From Phanerochaete sordida (taxonomy: Eukaryota; Basidiomycota; Agaricomycetes; Polyporales; Phanerochaetaceae), in assembly GCA_019973155.2 (NCBI GenBank), contig BPQB01000027.1, forward strand, positions 1 to 64,000: DNA of 64,000 bases, read 5' to 3'. The translations under genes and the position numbers were made by a program. The notes beneath the pieces are model-generated. The model was not told where the DNA came from and ran no database searches. It worked only from the letters and a program-made list of their open reading frames with translations. The first letter of the stretch is position 1, and the number at the start of each line of letters is the position of its first letter. This document shows, piece after piece, positions 44,797-56,461 of the stretch.

Positions 44797-45962
44797 GCTG
44801 GGCGAGCTGTGGCGGGGCCAGCGAGCTTAGCCTCTGAGTCCCGTTTCCCGAACTATTTATGGGCGTAGAACGGGGGTATGCTACCATCGTGCTGCGTGGT
44901 GCGCATGGCGACGTCACATAGCTTCGGGGAGCCTGCAGCACGTCGGTGAGATTAATGAGCACGCCAGAACCGAGCGCATCCCGCCACAACGGGGCTCCCA
45001 CTTCACGCGCATGGCCAGAGTGAATGTGGGCAGGAGCCGCTGCGGAGGAGAAACGCGCCCGTCGTCGTACTTCCGTTCATCCTTGGCCCGATCGCACCCA
45101 CGGGATGTGATTCTAAAGACAAATATAGGCATCAGTCCACGAGTAGAGTCTACAGGTGTACGTGACTTACGCAAAGGAGCTAGTGCTGATACCCATGCCC
45201 GACGTCTGAATCCGCCGCAAAGCATGTGTCTGTGGGATGCGAACCACGCCATTGGTGCCGGCTGCGGCTGCCCCGGAGCTCACGTAGTGGCGCTTGGGAC
45301 GAGAATAACAGCGGATTGGTATCGTCCCACAAGACCGCAATGCAAGCTCGTGTGTGGTCCCATAGACGTTCGAAGGTCGACTAACTATGCACCCGTCTTG
45401 CAGGTGCAAATACGGCCCTCGTGCAGTATCGTGCACCACCCCAGGCTGCGGGTCGAATGCAGGAGATAGGTGTGACTTCAAACAGCTGCAAAAGAAGACT
45501 GGGTAGGTCAACTTTGAAGACGCGGCTGAGGCTTTGCAGGATTGCTCGTACCCTTAGCTGAATGGGTTCCAGGTAGACCAGGAAATGAATATGCTCGACA
45601 CGAAATGCAGTGTGAAGCAGGTGGCTATCTTGTCCGAGCGGAGGAGGCATAGCATGGGGAGGTAGGCCAATGCGATGGACCGCCTAACAAGTAGGGAGGG
45701 ACACATGTGGTAGTCATCATCAGACTTTGTTATCAACATTTACACGGCGCTTAGTCTTGTTACTCGCGAGTAACAACTCTTAGTACGAGCTCTGTGCCCT
45801 GGTAAGTACTGGCTAAGTAGCGCATACTTACGCTCAGCCTTAGCTTCTTACCTTCAGACTTGTCGGAGCGGTGGCTGTCTAAACCTGCGCACGATACGAT
45901 TCACAACAAAGCACTATGGGAAGACGACCACTCTGATATTTATCCCTATCAGCTAGCGATAA
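44797..45962. other. Spacer in the protease array, with perfect 20-bp palindrome
   Basis: No gene recognised. TTGTTACTCG followed by its reverse complement forms a perfect 20-bp palindrome at 45757-45776. Around it (45745-45855) lie several GTAAG, CTTAC and CTTAG words. The segment next to 44797 is the promoter of copy 2. Confidence 0.5.
44854..44860 (-). promoter_or_regulatory. TATA-like box of protease copy 2
   Basis: Minus-strand ATAAATA, 58 nt upstream of the ATG at 44796, matching the box of copy 1 in sequence and spacing. Confidence 0.55.
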
Positions 45963-47440
45963 TTACTTGAGAATGACAGGCGCAAAGCCAACCCTGAGGT
46001 TACCGAAGTCGAATTCTGTGAACACGCAGTGAGTATGAGAAGCCGGCTACTAGGGAAGCTGGGAGTACGACTCACCTGTATACAGGTTGCGCAAAAACAC
46101 ATCTCCCAGAATCCAGAACCCTGGGTCGAGGTATCAGATAATATACGTGGTCAAGGTTAAAGAAAGGATCACCTTCATCAGCACCCATGATGCCAGCGAC
46201 GCAGTCCCTTGAGCCCTCCTCAAGCTGGCCAAAGTTCAGCGTGTCAGCCGAGAGCGTGAACGCCTTGCCAGCGACGGTAAAGGCAACGTTGGACGGGACT
46301 TCATTGCAGGGGACCGTGAAGAAGCCCTCGCCGATCTCGCGAGCGGCGTTCTTCGAGCCGGGGATGGCCCTGAAGATCTCGGTCGCGCTGTTGGGGTCGA
46401 CAATGAGCAGAGTCGTGCCCGTGTCGACGATAGCGTCCTGGGCACGCGTCACAACGCGCCGGTTGCCTACACTGACGCCGCTTGCCGTGATCTCCCAGAA
46501 CGCCGGCGGGTCCGTGACGATGAGGTCGGCGAAAGCGAGGCTGCCCGTGAAGGCGGTCGTGTCTGTGCCGCCGAGGAAGAGCTCGCCGCCATCGTCGAGC
46601 AGCGTGACGCCGAAGACGGGGTCGGTCGTCTGGCCCTGCGTCACTAGTGTCTGGAACACAGGCGAGCTGCCCGTGTTCGCAATCGACTCGAACGCGAGGC
46701 CAAGCAGGCCGTCTGGCGGGGAGTTCGCAATCGCGAAGCCGTCGGAGTACTGTGTGGCGGCAACAACAGCCTGGTTCGTTGCTGTCAAGCCGGCGAGGTT
46801 CACGGTGTCCTGGAAGATCTCGCCCGCGACGGTCGAACCATCGGCGAACTCGATTTCGAATGTCTCTTGCTGGTCTACAGCCGTGCTACTCTGACCAGTT
46901 TCGAAGACCTTGTGACCTTCGCAATTTTCAGTGCAGTCAGGGCCGGGCAGGAAGAAGTCGCTAGAGCCCGTGTCAAAATCGACTGGAAGAGCGATTCAGC
47001 CATGAATGAAGACTCGAATGCAACACTGGTACTCACCCGTGAATGCGCTGAGAGGCGTGCCAACGGAGACACCGCCCTGCCAGAGGTCACCATCGAGATC
47101 GTCGGTAAGAGGGTCCTTGCCGGTCGCTCGCTTCGCGTGACTGCGCTTGGCGGACGTGTGGCGCACGCCGTTGTCGTTGGGGTGAACCTTGCCTGTGTTC
47201 ACCTTGAACGCTTCGAAGCCGCGCGATAGCTTACTAGAACGGCCGCCGAGAAGCTCATCAGTCATAACGTAGTATGGTCAATGTAGAGACGTACGTTCGC
47301 ACTTCGTCAACATGGGCCTTCAGCGCCGGAATATCGGCGACTCCATTCGCCTTCTGAAACGAGCGCTTCCGCGCGAAGGGCACCTTGGGAATGGGCGACG
47401 CAGGCGCGGGCGTCGCTGTGACGAGGAGGGGCACCAGAGC
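45963..47440 (-). pseudogene. Aspartic protease copy 3, 3' portion, split by a transposon
   Basis: Exons 47037-47233, 46173-46982, 46076-46120 and 45963-46015 are intact and match copy 4 in length exactly (197, 810, 45, 53 nt). The first exon survives only from 47440 to 47295, beginning at the codons for ALVPLL in the signal peptide. The ATG and first ten codons lie 9 kb away at 56462-56491, on the other side of the transposon. Catalytic DFDTGSSDFF and IVDTGTTLLIVD are present, with no stop or frameshift. Joining the pieces across the element would give an uninterrupted frame of 426 residues, so inactivation is due solely to the insertion. No in-frame ATG is supplied by the nearby transposon end. 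Confidence 0.93.
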
Positions 47441-47442
47441 GA
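47441..47442. repeat. Target-site duplication GA, left
   Basis: The dinucleotide GA directly precedes the left terminal repeat and recurs at 56462-56463 after the right one. Two to three bases is the usual length for CACTA-type elements. Confidence 0.8.
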
Positions 47443-47472
47443 CATCAGCAAAAAAAGGCGCCCCATGTATGC
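47443..47472 (+). repeat. Left terminal inverted repeat of the transposon
   Basis: CATCAGCAAAAAAAGG, three unmatched bases, then CCCATGTATGC. It runs into a 13-bp perfect inverted repeat CATGTATGCTCAG (47464-47476 against 47498-47510). Confidence 0.88.
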
Positions 47473-48374
47473 TCAGGTATGCTCAGGTAAGGTCTATCTG
47501 AGCATACATGTGATACCTCTAAGGGTACCAATTCTCTGCTCTTGGACTCTCTTCTTATTACATGTAAGATATATCTTACAGGTGAGTCATAGCTGACATC
47601 CCGTTCCGCTGTGTCATACCTGCGCATGTCTGCTCATGGCAGACCCTCCCAGGGCGTATTATATTCCCAATTTACGCTCAATTTAATCGCACCCATATCA
47701 CGCAATAATGCAGCATAAATCACATTTTTATTTGCGTGCCATATCTACGGGCGGCCAGGGCCGCCACAAGGCACCAGAGTCGAGACAGGAGACACAGACC
47801 AAAGAGTCAGGCAGTCCATGCAGGGCTTGAGAGCGGAGACGACGGTCAGAGAATCAGAGACGGCAAGGGGCGACAGCAAGGACGACCAGAAGATAGACGG
47901 CGGGCATGCGCGTTTAGCAGCAACTGAGCAGCGGTCTTCCTAGCCGAGCGAGAGCCGAGCAAGCGAGTGTGTATGCGAGAGGTCTGCGAGAGGCGTGCAA
48001 GCGAGAGGCGGGGACGTCGGATGTGTGTACGTGCATGCGAGAGATGGACGAGCGAGCGAAAGGTATATGCGAAGTGGGATCTGCACAGCATGAACGTCAG
48101 CATGGAGACTCGGGCATTGAGAGGGAACAAAGGTATGAGTTCGACGCACGGCAAGCTCCTTGCTATGGATCTGTACCCGCCACGGATCAGATATCGCCTA
48201 TGACGGGGCAGGAAATCATACCTAGACCTCGGGCTCGCCGTCGCCCTCCTGCGCGAGCTGACCGAGAAGCAAAGCGCGAGATGAGCCCTCCTGAGGTGCC
48301 TTGGGAAGCAGATCGCAAATGGGGGCAAACGTCGGAGCGTTCGGCCTGTTGAAGATCCATCTGCGAGAAGGCTG
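47473..48374. other. Left subterminal region of the transposon
   Basis: About 900 bp without a gene. It contains TATGCTCAG repeats next to the terminal repeat and a purine-rich stretch (47760-48060) with many GAGCGAG/GCGAGAG words. Confidence 0.5.
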
Positions 48375-49717
48375 TCAGACAAGCCCGTCGTGTATTGTGT
48401 ACACGTACAGCTGGTACCATTGGAGGGTCTCCTTGCACCACTCCCTGTCTTGATTCTTGAAAAGGTCGACGATGTTCTTGAAGAAGGCCTCGTAGCAGAA
48501 TGTTCCCTCTCTGCCAGACCAGGTGTTCTGCGACGACAAGGAGAAGCGTACCTGCAAAGGATGTCAAGCACGGTACGCACGATCATCGACATGCGTACCA
48601 GCACGGCCACATACGCGACCATCTCAGGCGTGAACTTCTGTACCGGGAGCTTCGCACGGTAAACGATGATGAGCGGGGGGCGTTTTCCGCCGTCATACCC
48701 AGGGAGAGGACTCTTTGCCGAGTCCGGGCCGGTGTATATAGCCCTGGCCGCCTAGAGAATATCAGAACAGCTGATTATGCGCCTAGAGAATAGCACTCCA
48801 CTCACCTTGAGCATGACTTGGCTGCGCAGAAGGCCTGCCTCGAGATTGTCGGGGTCGAGGTGTGTCGCATCCCATAGGAACGCAGGGAAGTCATCGGCGG
48901 TGAGGTCCATCCTTCCCTCTTCGTACTTCGCCATGAATCTATATCCCTGGTCAGTAGAACGCCGCCTGCAAGGTTCAGCACGTACGCCGCTTGATCCACG
49001 TCAAATTCCGGGAGCAAGTTCACAGGACAGAGCATGCGAGCGCAATGGACTGACTTTAACCCACGCTGGATCTTCACAGTGTCAGCCAGGATTGGCGGGA
49101 AGCCAGGGACGAAGGAGATCCAGCATAGGACGCGTTCCTTGATGGTGCCGATGTCGTCTGTGCGACCTTGGTTCGAAGCCCCCGTCATCTGAGATAAGAT
49201 CAGATCAAGCTCGTCCGCGAAACAACAGCCTACTTGACTTACCATGTCCAATACCCTGGCGAACGATTCAGGATCCTCGCGGTACTGCGCCATATCACGC
49301 TTGACCCCCGAGATAATGGACAGCAAGGGGTCGTACAACTTGAGGTACTCCTGACGCTCCTTCGGCGTCCTAACAGACCTGCAGTCAGCTGTTGCACGCT
49401 CGCGCGTTCACTGCGTCCACATACAGGTGTGCATAGAGAGCGTCTCCATTATGGCCGTTCTCCTGTGCCGCGCCCAAACCGACCACTGCGTGAACAGGTA
49501 CGAAGGGTCCCAATGCCCGAGGGATCCAACGGCCCTCATGGCGGAGAGCCTCTAGAGGAGTCCGTGTATATTGCGAGGCACTGGGACGCTCTCGTGAAGG
49601 CTCATAAAAGCCAGATAAACGTGCGACGTACCGCCTTTTCTTCGAGCCTTTCGAGGAGTTAAGATCCTCTATGATGCGATCATACGGGCGCTTTGGTGCT
49701 TGTGTGGTGGGCAGCAT
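48375..49717 (-). CDS. DUF6698-like protein carried by the transposon (362 aa)
   Basis: Six exons (49425-49717, 49243-49378, 49000-49188, 48806-48946, 48599-48751, 48375-48551) close in frame to 362 aa. The order of motifs fits the agaricomycete DUF6698 family as I remember it: ALGPFVPVHAVVGLG, then CARMLCPVNLLPEFDGYRF, FPAFLWDATHLDPDNLEAGL, IYTGPDSAKSPLPGYDGGKR and a final SSQNTWSGREGTFCYEAFF. A basic KRRY stretch near residue 30 could be a nuclear signal. The biochemical role of the family is unknown. Its position inside the element, minus strand, 0.9 kb from the left end, makes it cargo or an accessory transposition factor. Confidence 0.7.
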
Positions 49718-50116
49718 GGTTGTTGCTTGTTCTGGTGCAGGTAGGGAGGCGGCGGAAACGATAATGAAGGAACAGGAAGAGGCGAGAGGGAACTCGAAAT
49801 GGCGACGTGTCGAGCTTTATATGCCTGCGCTGAGTGACGTCAGGCGCCCAAAGGCCGCTCCACAGCATCTGCCGGGGTGCCCAGCGGCCGTTGGTCGAAT
49901 ATGTCTGTTTATTCTGCTCACACGCAGCACATGCACAAGTCTCAGGGAATGCTGAGGGCAGCTTCATGTCAATTTCATTGAGAAAAGAACCATGCTTTGT
50001 ACATATGAATTATTAGGCAAAGCGTCGTCGATATTGCAGCAATCGTAGGCGAAGGCTCCGGTAGAACGCGGTAAAAGGGTCGTTTCTGAGAGATGCATTC
50101 CGAAGGCAGAGAGAAT
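49718..50116. other. Spacer inside the transposon
   Basis: About 400 bp between the start of the DUF6698-like gene and the stop of the next minus-strand gene; it should hold the promoter of the former. Nothing else is recognised. Confidence 0.4.
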
Positions 50117-51374
50117 TCAGTCCTTGCGAGTCTTCTTGCGAATAGGGCTGTAGTATTCTGCAGGCAGGATGCGCTTGGGGCGGCCGGTAGTGGGCGGCGT
50201 AGGCAAAGGTTTGGGATGTGATGCAGGAGAGTGTGCTGTAGATGAGACCGCCACTCGAGGCTGAGACGTCGTCAAGAGAGCGTCACCAGGAGGGGTAGTG
50301 TATTCTTCTTTCTTTACTTGGACGGCAGATATGCCAGGTGTACCGCGCGTTCCGGGTGTTTCAGCCAGGGATCGGGAAGTAGGCAGACGTAGCGGAGACC
50401 ACGGCAGCGGAGATGGAGAGACTGAGCCAGATACACCAGGGGAGCTTGTAGCAGCAGTAGCAGCATCAGACCAAGATGGAGGAGTGGAGGGTGCGACGTC
50501 GAGCATGGACCTCGGTTCGCTGTTCTCGCGCAAAGGCTCGGTATCGAGCTTGAGCATTGTGCCCGGCACCAGGTCCACGTCCTCCTGCTTCACTTGCGAG
50601 CTGGCGGAGGGGTCATCTGCGGTTCTATGAAACATTCAGCCTTGGCGGCACTCGTATCCAGCCGCCGGAATCGCACATACCGCGTTGTGTTACAACGTGC
50701 CGGTGTCATACTCACGGGCAAGTCTTTGCCCTCATAGGAGCTAAACAAGATGTGCCAGAGCGGTAAGAGAATGACACAGAGAAGATCAAAAATGAGACGC
50801 ACTATGTACGAAGCGGATCTACCTCGAACGAATCACCCCGTCCGTTCTCCGGTGTGCAGGCTGGCATCGCCCTCCAAGCTTTATGCCATCCCCTCGCCAG
50901 CGCAAAGAGGGTCTCCTGCGCGGTGTCGCTGTGGGCCGGAACCGAGTCGGAGTCGGCAGCTTCGGAAGTCTTGGAGAGCGCGATGGCAACCTCCGCGGCG
51001 CAGAGTGCGACAGACCAAGCGGCGGCTGTCCACGCCTGAGGGCTGCGATATTCAGAGTGTCCAGATTCTGCGGATGACTCCCTGTCCAGTGCAGCAGCGA
51101 TCATTTGCGACTTTGCGAAAGGCTCGACTGCAGAAAGCAAATGAAGCAAGGGCTGGGCTACAGCAGGGTCGCGGAGTTTATCGACCATGGTTCTGGCGGT
51201 CGGGGATTCAAGATGTTCTGCGAGTCGTTGATGAGCACATTTGACGGTGCCCGCTGCTTCTGAGCTGTCTGGCGGTGGGAAGGCAGGTGTCGTAGCCATA
51301 TCGTGCTGGTACTGGTGGTAGTGCAAGCGTGAGTCCTGGACGAGTTCAAGCGCTCGTGCGCGGCGCGCATACAT
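50117..51374 (-). CDS. Transposon-borne protein of unknown function (365 aa)
   Basis: Three exons (50810-51374, 50716-50740, 50117-50624) give 365 aa; the 25-nt middle exon keeps frame only with a GTACAT donor in exon 1. The N-terminal half is helical and Ala-rich (LLHLLSAVEPFAKSQMIAAA, WTAAAWSVALCAAEVAIALS), the C-terminal half disordered, Ser/Pro-rich, with VKQEDVD and VKKEEY, which resemble SUMO-acceptor psi-K-x-E sites. It ends with basic PIRKKTRKD, a plausible nuclear signal. It was checked for TET/JBP dioxygenase, HMG and zinc-finger motifs; none seen. Its start is 101 bp from the divergent transposase start, suggesting shared control. Confidence 0.6.
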
Positions 51375-51475
51375 CTCAGCCCGCGCGCTGAGTTGCCGTT
51401 CACCACCACCAGCATGCAATGGGAGCCCAGCTCAGGCTGCTGCTCTTCTTCTACCTCATTGCTCTTGTTGGAATA
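51375..51475. promoter_or_regulatory. Putative bidirectional promoter of the transposon
   Basis: Only 101 bp separate the predicted ATG codons of the unknown protein (minus strand) and the transposase (plus strand). If the starts are right, the two are controlled from one short region. A later in-frame start at 51300 for the minus gene would widen it to 175 bp. Confidence 0.45.
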
Positions 51476-54400
51476 ATGGGACCCCTGATCTGTATCGGCT
51501 GCAACTCGAAACCATTCCGGGCGGAGATAGGCCTGCGAAGGCATCAGCTATCCTGCGACGACTTCATCGCGACTCTAGGACAGAATATAACACCAGCAGT
51601 GCCTACTATTGCTGCTCCACCCGCCCAGATTCTACACAGGGACGATGAGTCCCCTGAGGAAGAGAGGCAGCATCTTCGAGACACTCTGAACGAGGTACGA
51701 GATCGCTCGGATAGTCTGGTTCAATCTTACAAGGAATATATGCAGCCATTCGAACTTCCGCATGCTTCGACATCCCATGTTGAGCTTCCACCCAGCCGGA
51801 TCTCTGGTCGAAAACGACGGGCTCCTCCAGCATTAAAGGACTACGTACCTTCGTCCACAGCCGGCCGTCTGAGCGAACACGTTTCGCAGTTCGTTCCGCC
51901 GCCACCTCCTGGACCGCCGCCACAGCCCCTCGTAGAAGATACCCTGGAGGAGCTCCCCAACCCTGCTGATCCTGCTGCCTCACCGCCAGAACCTCGCGTC
52001 ACATTCGAGACTGAGCCGAACGGCTTTGGCGTCTTCCGAAGGTACTACAAGCAACCGGAACGCGACCCAGAGCTCCAGTTGAGCTCAGATGGGCTGTGCA
52101 ACTCCCCAACAATCACCTCCCCACCCTCGAACCCTGCAGTCGGCAATAACGGACCTGCACACGGCTTCGGGCGCGCTGCTGTAGCCGCTGTAACAGATGC
52201 GGCTCACCGGTGGTTTGCGCCCTTCCTGAACGCCTCTGTATTCCGTCTACTCCACTGGTGCTACAGCGGCTCTAACATAAAGTCTGCCGCTGAGCTGAAT
52301 CGCCTTGTCAACGACGTCCTCCTGGCCGACGACTTCTGCTTGGACGACCTTCGTGGCGGATTCAGCGTGCAACGAGAAGAGGAGCGGCTCGACGCCTTAG
52401 ACCAGCCTAAGAAACCAGCCAATTCTTCGCATGGCACATCACCAGCAGCGCCGTCTCTAACTGATGGCTGGCGTGAAGGCAAGGTCAAGCTGCGAGTCCC
52501 CAAGGAGAAGTTCAAGCACGCATGCGAAGCCGCAGCCCCTGAGATGGAGGTTGACGGCCTGTACTATAGGCCGCTACTGGAAGTTATCCGCGCAGCGTAT
52601 GAGGACCCATCAGCCGCCGAATTCGAATTCACGCCGTACGAGCTGCACCATCGCGACGAAGACGACGAAACAGATCGTACTGCAGGCTCATCTACAGCCA
52701 CAGAACGTCTATATACCGAGGCATACACCGCAGATGCCATCCTCGAGGAAAACGCGCGCATACAGTCACTTCCACGTGTCGAAGGCGATGACGATGACAT
52801 TCCCTACACCGTCGCGCCGCTAATGTTCTGGTCGGATTCCACACATCTCGCGAACTTTGGCACCGCCTCGTTATGGCCAATCTACCTTTTCTTTGGAAGC
52901 CTATCGAAGTATGTTCGCTGCAAGCCCACTAGCTTCGCGGCTCATCATCTGGCATACGTACCAAAGGTAAGCATAGTATCTGGTATTTTTCGAAGCTTAT
53001 CAAGACTCTAACCCACTCAACAGCTGCCGGATACCGTTCAGGACTTCTACCAGAGTGTTTATGGGTGTCTCGCCTCGGCCAACGTCATCAAATTCCTCAA
53101 GAGCGAGGTCATGCACGCCGTTTGGCTTCTGCTTCTCGACGCGGACTTCATGAACGCATATGAGCACGGCGTCATTATCATGTGCGGCGATGGTCTTCGG
53201 CGACGCATATTCCCTCGGATCTTCACCTATTCAGCTGATTATCCCGAACGGTGAGCCATTTGCGCTGTACGTTCGCGCTCGACTGCTAACTCATATGGTT
53301 GGTTAATCAGTGTCCTGCTCTCCTGTATTCGATATCTAGCAGGGGCTCCATGTCCTGCTTGTCTCACCCAGAAAGCGCATATCGTTTCTCTCGGCACGAA
53401 GGCTGACACGCAACGGCGATCGAAGCTCCGTATGGATACATCTTGGTTGTGGGACAAAATCGAGATGTGTCGGAGCTGGATCTTTGAACGCGGTTATGGT
53501 GTGGGTAGCAAGATGGTCGACAATGTCCTTGGGGCATTATCGCTTCTCCCTACTCGTGTAAGCCTTTTGTTGCGATTTTGAGCACGCTGGTACTCATCAG
53601 CCAGAGCAGAGCGCGTTCAGCATACGCTTGTCACCGTTTGGCTTCAACCATTATTCGATGTTCGCCCCCGACGTCTTGCACGAGTACGAAATCGGCACAT
53701 GGAAGCACGTGTTCATTCACCTCCTTCGTGTGATCTATGAAGTCGCGGCGAACGACCTCGGCGAATTTAATGCACGGTACGCATCCTGCATCGGTTTGCG
53801 TGATATCGAAACTGAACCATAACACAATATAGCTTTCGCGCTGTGCCAACGTTTGGTAGATCTACGATCCGACGATTTCATTCGAACGTCTCGGCTATGA
53901 AGAAGCTTGCAGCGCGTGATTTTGAGGACATTCTTCAGGTATGTCTCCGATGGCCTTTACACGAAACCTCGAGCTCATTGGGCGTGATATGCAGTGCATC
54001 ATTCCGTGCATCGAAGGAATACTCCCGCCATCTCTCGAAGTCGTTGTTCTTGATATGCTCTGGGAGCTCGCACTTTGGCACGGACTTGCTAAACTGCGTC
54101 TGCACACAGACAAGACACTTCAAATCTTCGAAGCGACAACAACCAGACTCGGAACAGCAGTGCGGCGTTTTGCCAGGGCATGCGCCTCGATCGCGACGAA
54201 GGAACTACCAAAAGAGGTCTCCGCGCGAGCGCGAAGGAACGCGAGGAAAAGCAAGGGCAAGGAACCGTCTGTCGCAGCTGAGCGCAAGCGAAAGTACCTC
54301 AACCTGAAGACGTTCAAGTGGCATGCCATCGGACATCTTCCGAGCTTCATTCGGCGACATGGAACGAGTGAAGGCTACTCTACGCAGGTCGTACGTACAT

Positions 54401-56126
54401 CCACGTCACGGCCTCGGTTGAATCCTAACGATTTCTGCGTGCGTTCTCAGGGCGAACTCGAACACCGCCGGGTGAAGGCGTTCTATGCACGCACGAACAA
54501 GATCAGATTTGCGAAGCAGATAGCTAGCCGCACTCGTCGCCAACGTTTACTGGAGAGCATCAGCTTGAAGGGCATTGAACACGCCAAGCAAGAGAAGGCC
54601 GCCGCAATTCAAGAGGCTCTGGCTCGTCGCAGGGCCTCTCCAGCTAGCCGTACACCTTCGCCTGGACGTCATGCCAGTCCACCTCGGACGCCAAAGAAGA
54701 GGGGAAGACCGCGCAAGTCCTCCGCTATCAGTCTTGGCCCAACCGACAAGGATCCGCTTCCTACCACGTCGTACACGGCTCACCATCACATCTCCGACTC
54801 GCGCGAGCATTGGACGGATCTGCATCAGTGGCTGAGCGAGAATCGTGAGGATCCTGCACTCGTGGTGAGTTCTCTTGTCACACTGAGGGAACTGGTCAGC
54901 GGCCGTTACTGACTGATATCATCAGTCATTCATGCCTCTTCTCAAGGACCATCTCATCTCTCGGCTTATTGGCCGAGAGTACGAGGGCGACGAGACTGCA
55001 TACACCGCAGAGGAACGGAGTAAACTATATATCCGTGGGGATCGCCTCTATCGACACAAGGTCATGCGCATCAACTACACGACGTACGACATGCGCCGTG
55101 ATCAGGACTCCATCAACCCTCGCACACATCCTGATATCATGGTCATCTCTCAAGAGGACGAGGGCGACGGCCAACGCTCCAAGGCTCGCCACCCTTACTG
55201 GTACGCTCGCGTCATCGGAATCTTCCACGCCGACGTCAAGTACATGGGGCCGGGCTCTCAGAGCCGAGACTGGGAACGCCTCGAGTTCCTCTGGATACGC
55301 TGGTTTGGGCTGGACTTCACCGCTCCTGGTGGGTTCCGCAAGCGTCGGCTACACCGCGTAGGATTCGTCGATGCCGATGACGGCGGCGCTTTCGGATTCC
55401 TCGATCCAAAGGTCGTTCTTCGCGCTGCGCACCTCATTCCGGCTTTTGCACACGGGCGTCGTGACGATCTGCTCGGTCCGTCCCTCGCCAGGCAAGACGA
55501 CGAAGACGATGAAGATTATGTCTACTACTACGTCAATATGTGAGCGGACCAGGTCACCTAGGGCAGTGCTGCGAATGCTCTACTTACCATGTGGTCGCGA
55601 TAGGTTTGTCGACCGAGATATGCTCATGCGCTACCTCGGGGGTGGGATCGGACACAAGGCCACGCGGAAGCTCGTACCTATTGATGACGCGTTCGAGGCG
55701 ATCACGGGCTCTGCCATCGGCGAGCAGGCTACAGAGGTCGAAGAATCTGATGATACCCCCACAGATCAACTCGAGCAAGACATGGAGGTCGTTGCCCCCG
55801 CTCCGGTGGCAGATAACGCAAGCTCCGGACCAATAGACGAGGACGACGATGGCGGCGAACGCGACAACGACAACGACGAGGAAGAGGAAGACTGTGAAGA
55901 GGAAGACGAGGACGAGGATGATGAGCGAGTGTTGGAAGAAATACACCAGCTCGAGGGCGAAGACGATCAAGAACCGGCAGAAGACGCGATGCAGACCGAC
56001 GACGCTGTGCTCCGGCGGTCGACGAGAGCGCGCAGGCGGCCGTCCCGTACCGTTGAATCTTGGCTTGGTCCCGAGGATGGAGAGGATGGCGTACGCGTTG
56101 ACGACGAGTTTGAATGGTCAATCTGA
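51476..56126 (+). CDS. Plavaka transposase (1,394 aa)
   Basis: Nine exons (51476-52966, 53024-53250, 53311-53557, 53610-53776, 53833-53938, 53995-54390, 54451-54864, 54926-55539, 55604-56126) join in frame to 1,394 aa. It starts with a compact zinc-finger-like MGPLICIGCNSKPFRAEIGL followed by RRHQLSC (CxxC...HxxxxC). The core shows family landmarks: PLMFWSDSTHLANFGTASLW, VYGCLASANVIKF, GDGLRRRIFPRIFTYSADYP, CPACLTQK, SPFGFNHYSMFAPDVLHEYE, GELEHRRVKAFYART. Near the C-terminus WERLEFLWIRWFGLD and an acidic tail follow. It should cut and rejoin DNA at the element ends. No stop or frameshift was found, so it may be active. Confidence 0.88.
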
Positions 56127-56431
56127 GCCTTTGCATACGGACTGTACATAGATTGCAACCAAATGCGAGATTGTATGAACTAGCATACCTAGTACTTGTT
56201 CGTGCGCACGGTCGCGCGGAATGGCGGGCAGCGGCGAGCGCCCACAACGGGTTGGTAAACGAGCGACATGGTATGACTATCTCTGACAGCCACGCAAATA
56301 CCTGGACGTGCATGTGCATATCTGACGGACAAGGTAATCTATGCTCTGAGCAGGTATTAGCTGTGAGGCATGCCCTTGGCTGAGCATACCGGATATTCCC
56401 TGCCAGCTATCCTCCTGCATGTCTCCCCGGC
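56127..56431. other. Right subterminal region of the transposon
   Basis: About 300 bp with no gene. CTGAGCATA at 56380-56388 and related ATGCTCTGAGCA at 56341-56352 mirror the subterminal words of the left end. Confidence 0.55.
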
Positions 56432-56461
56432 GCATACATGGGTTTCCTTTTTTTGCTGATG
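56432..56461 (-). repeat. Right terminal inverted repeat of the transposon
   Basis: Reverse-complemented it reads CATCAGCAAAAAAAGG, then AAA, then CCCATGTATGC, matching the left end except for the three central bases. Confidence 0.88.

Larger units (their letters stand above)
47443..56461 (+). mobile_element. Complete 9,019-bp Plavaka (CACTA-like) DNA transposon
   Basis: The ends are 30-bp terminal inverted repeats beginning CATCAGCAAAAAAAGG (27 of 30 positions match), at 47443-47472 and 56432-56461, flanked by a GA duplication. Subterminal TATGCTCAG words in both orientations (47468, 47478, 47498 and 56380) are the kind of repeat found inside CACTA ends. Three apparently intact genes are inside: a DUF6698-like protein and an unknown protein on the minus strand, and a 1,394-aa Plavaka transposase on the plus strand. 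The element sits within the signal-peptide codons of aspartic protease copy 3. Intact transposase, near-identical ends and the undamaged host gene all point to a recent insertion. Confidence 0.92.

Noticed and set aside
50117..51374. TET/JBP dioxygenase as transposon cargo
   Set aside because: Such genes are known on related fungal transposons, so I looked for the HxD and RxxxxxS iron/oxoglutarate motifs in both cargo genes; they are absent.
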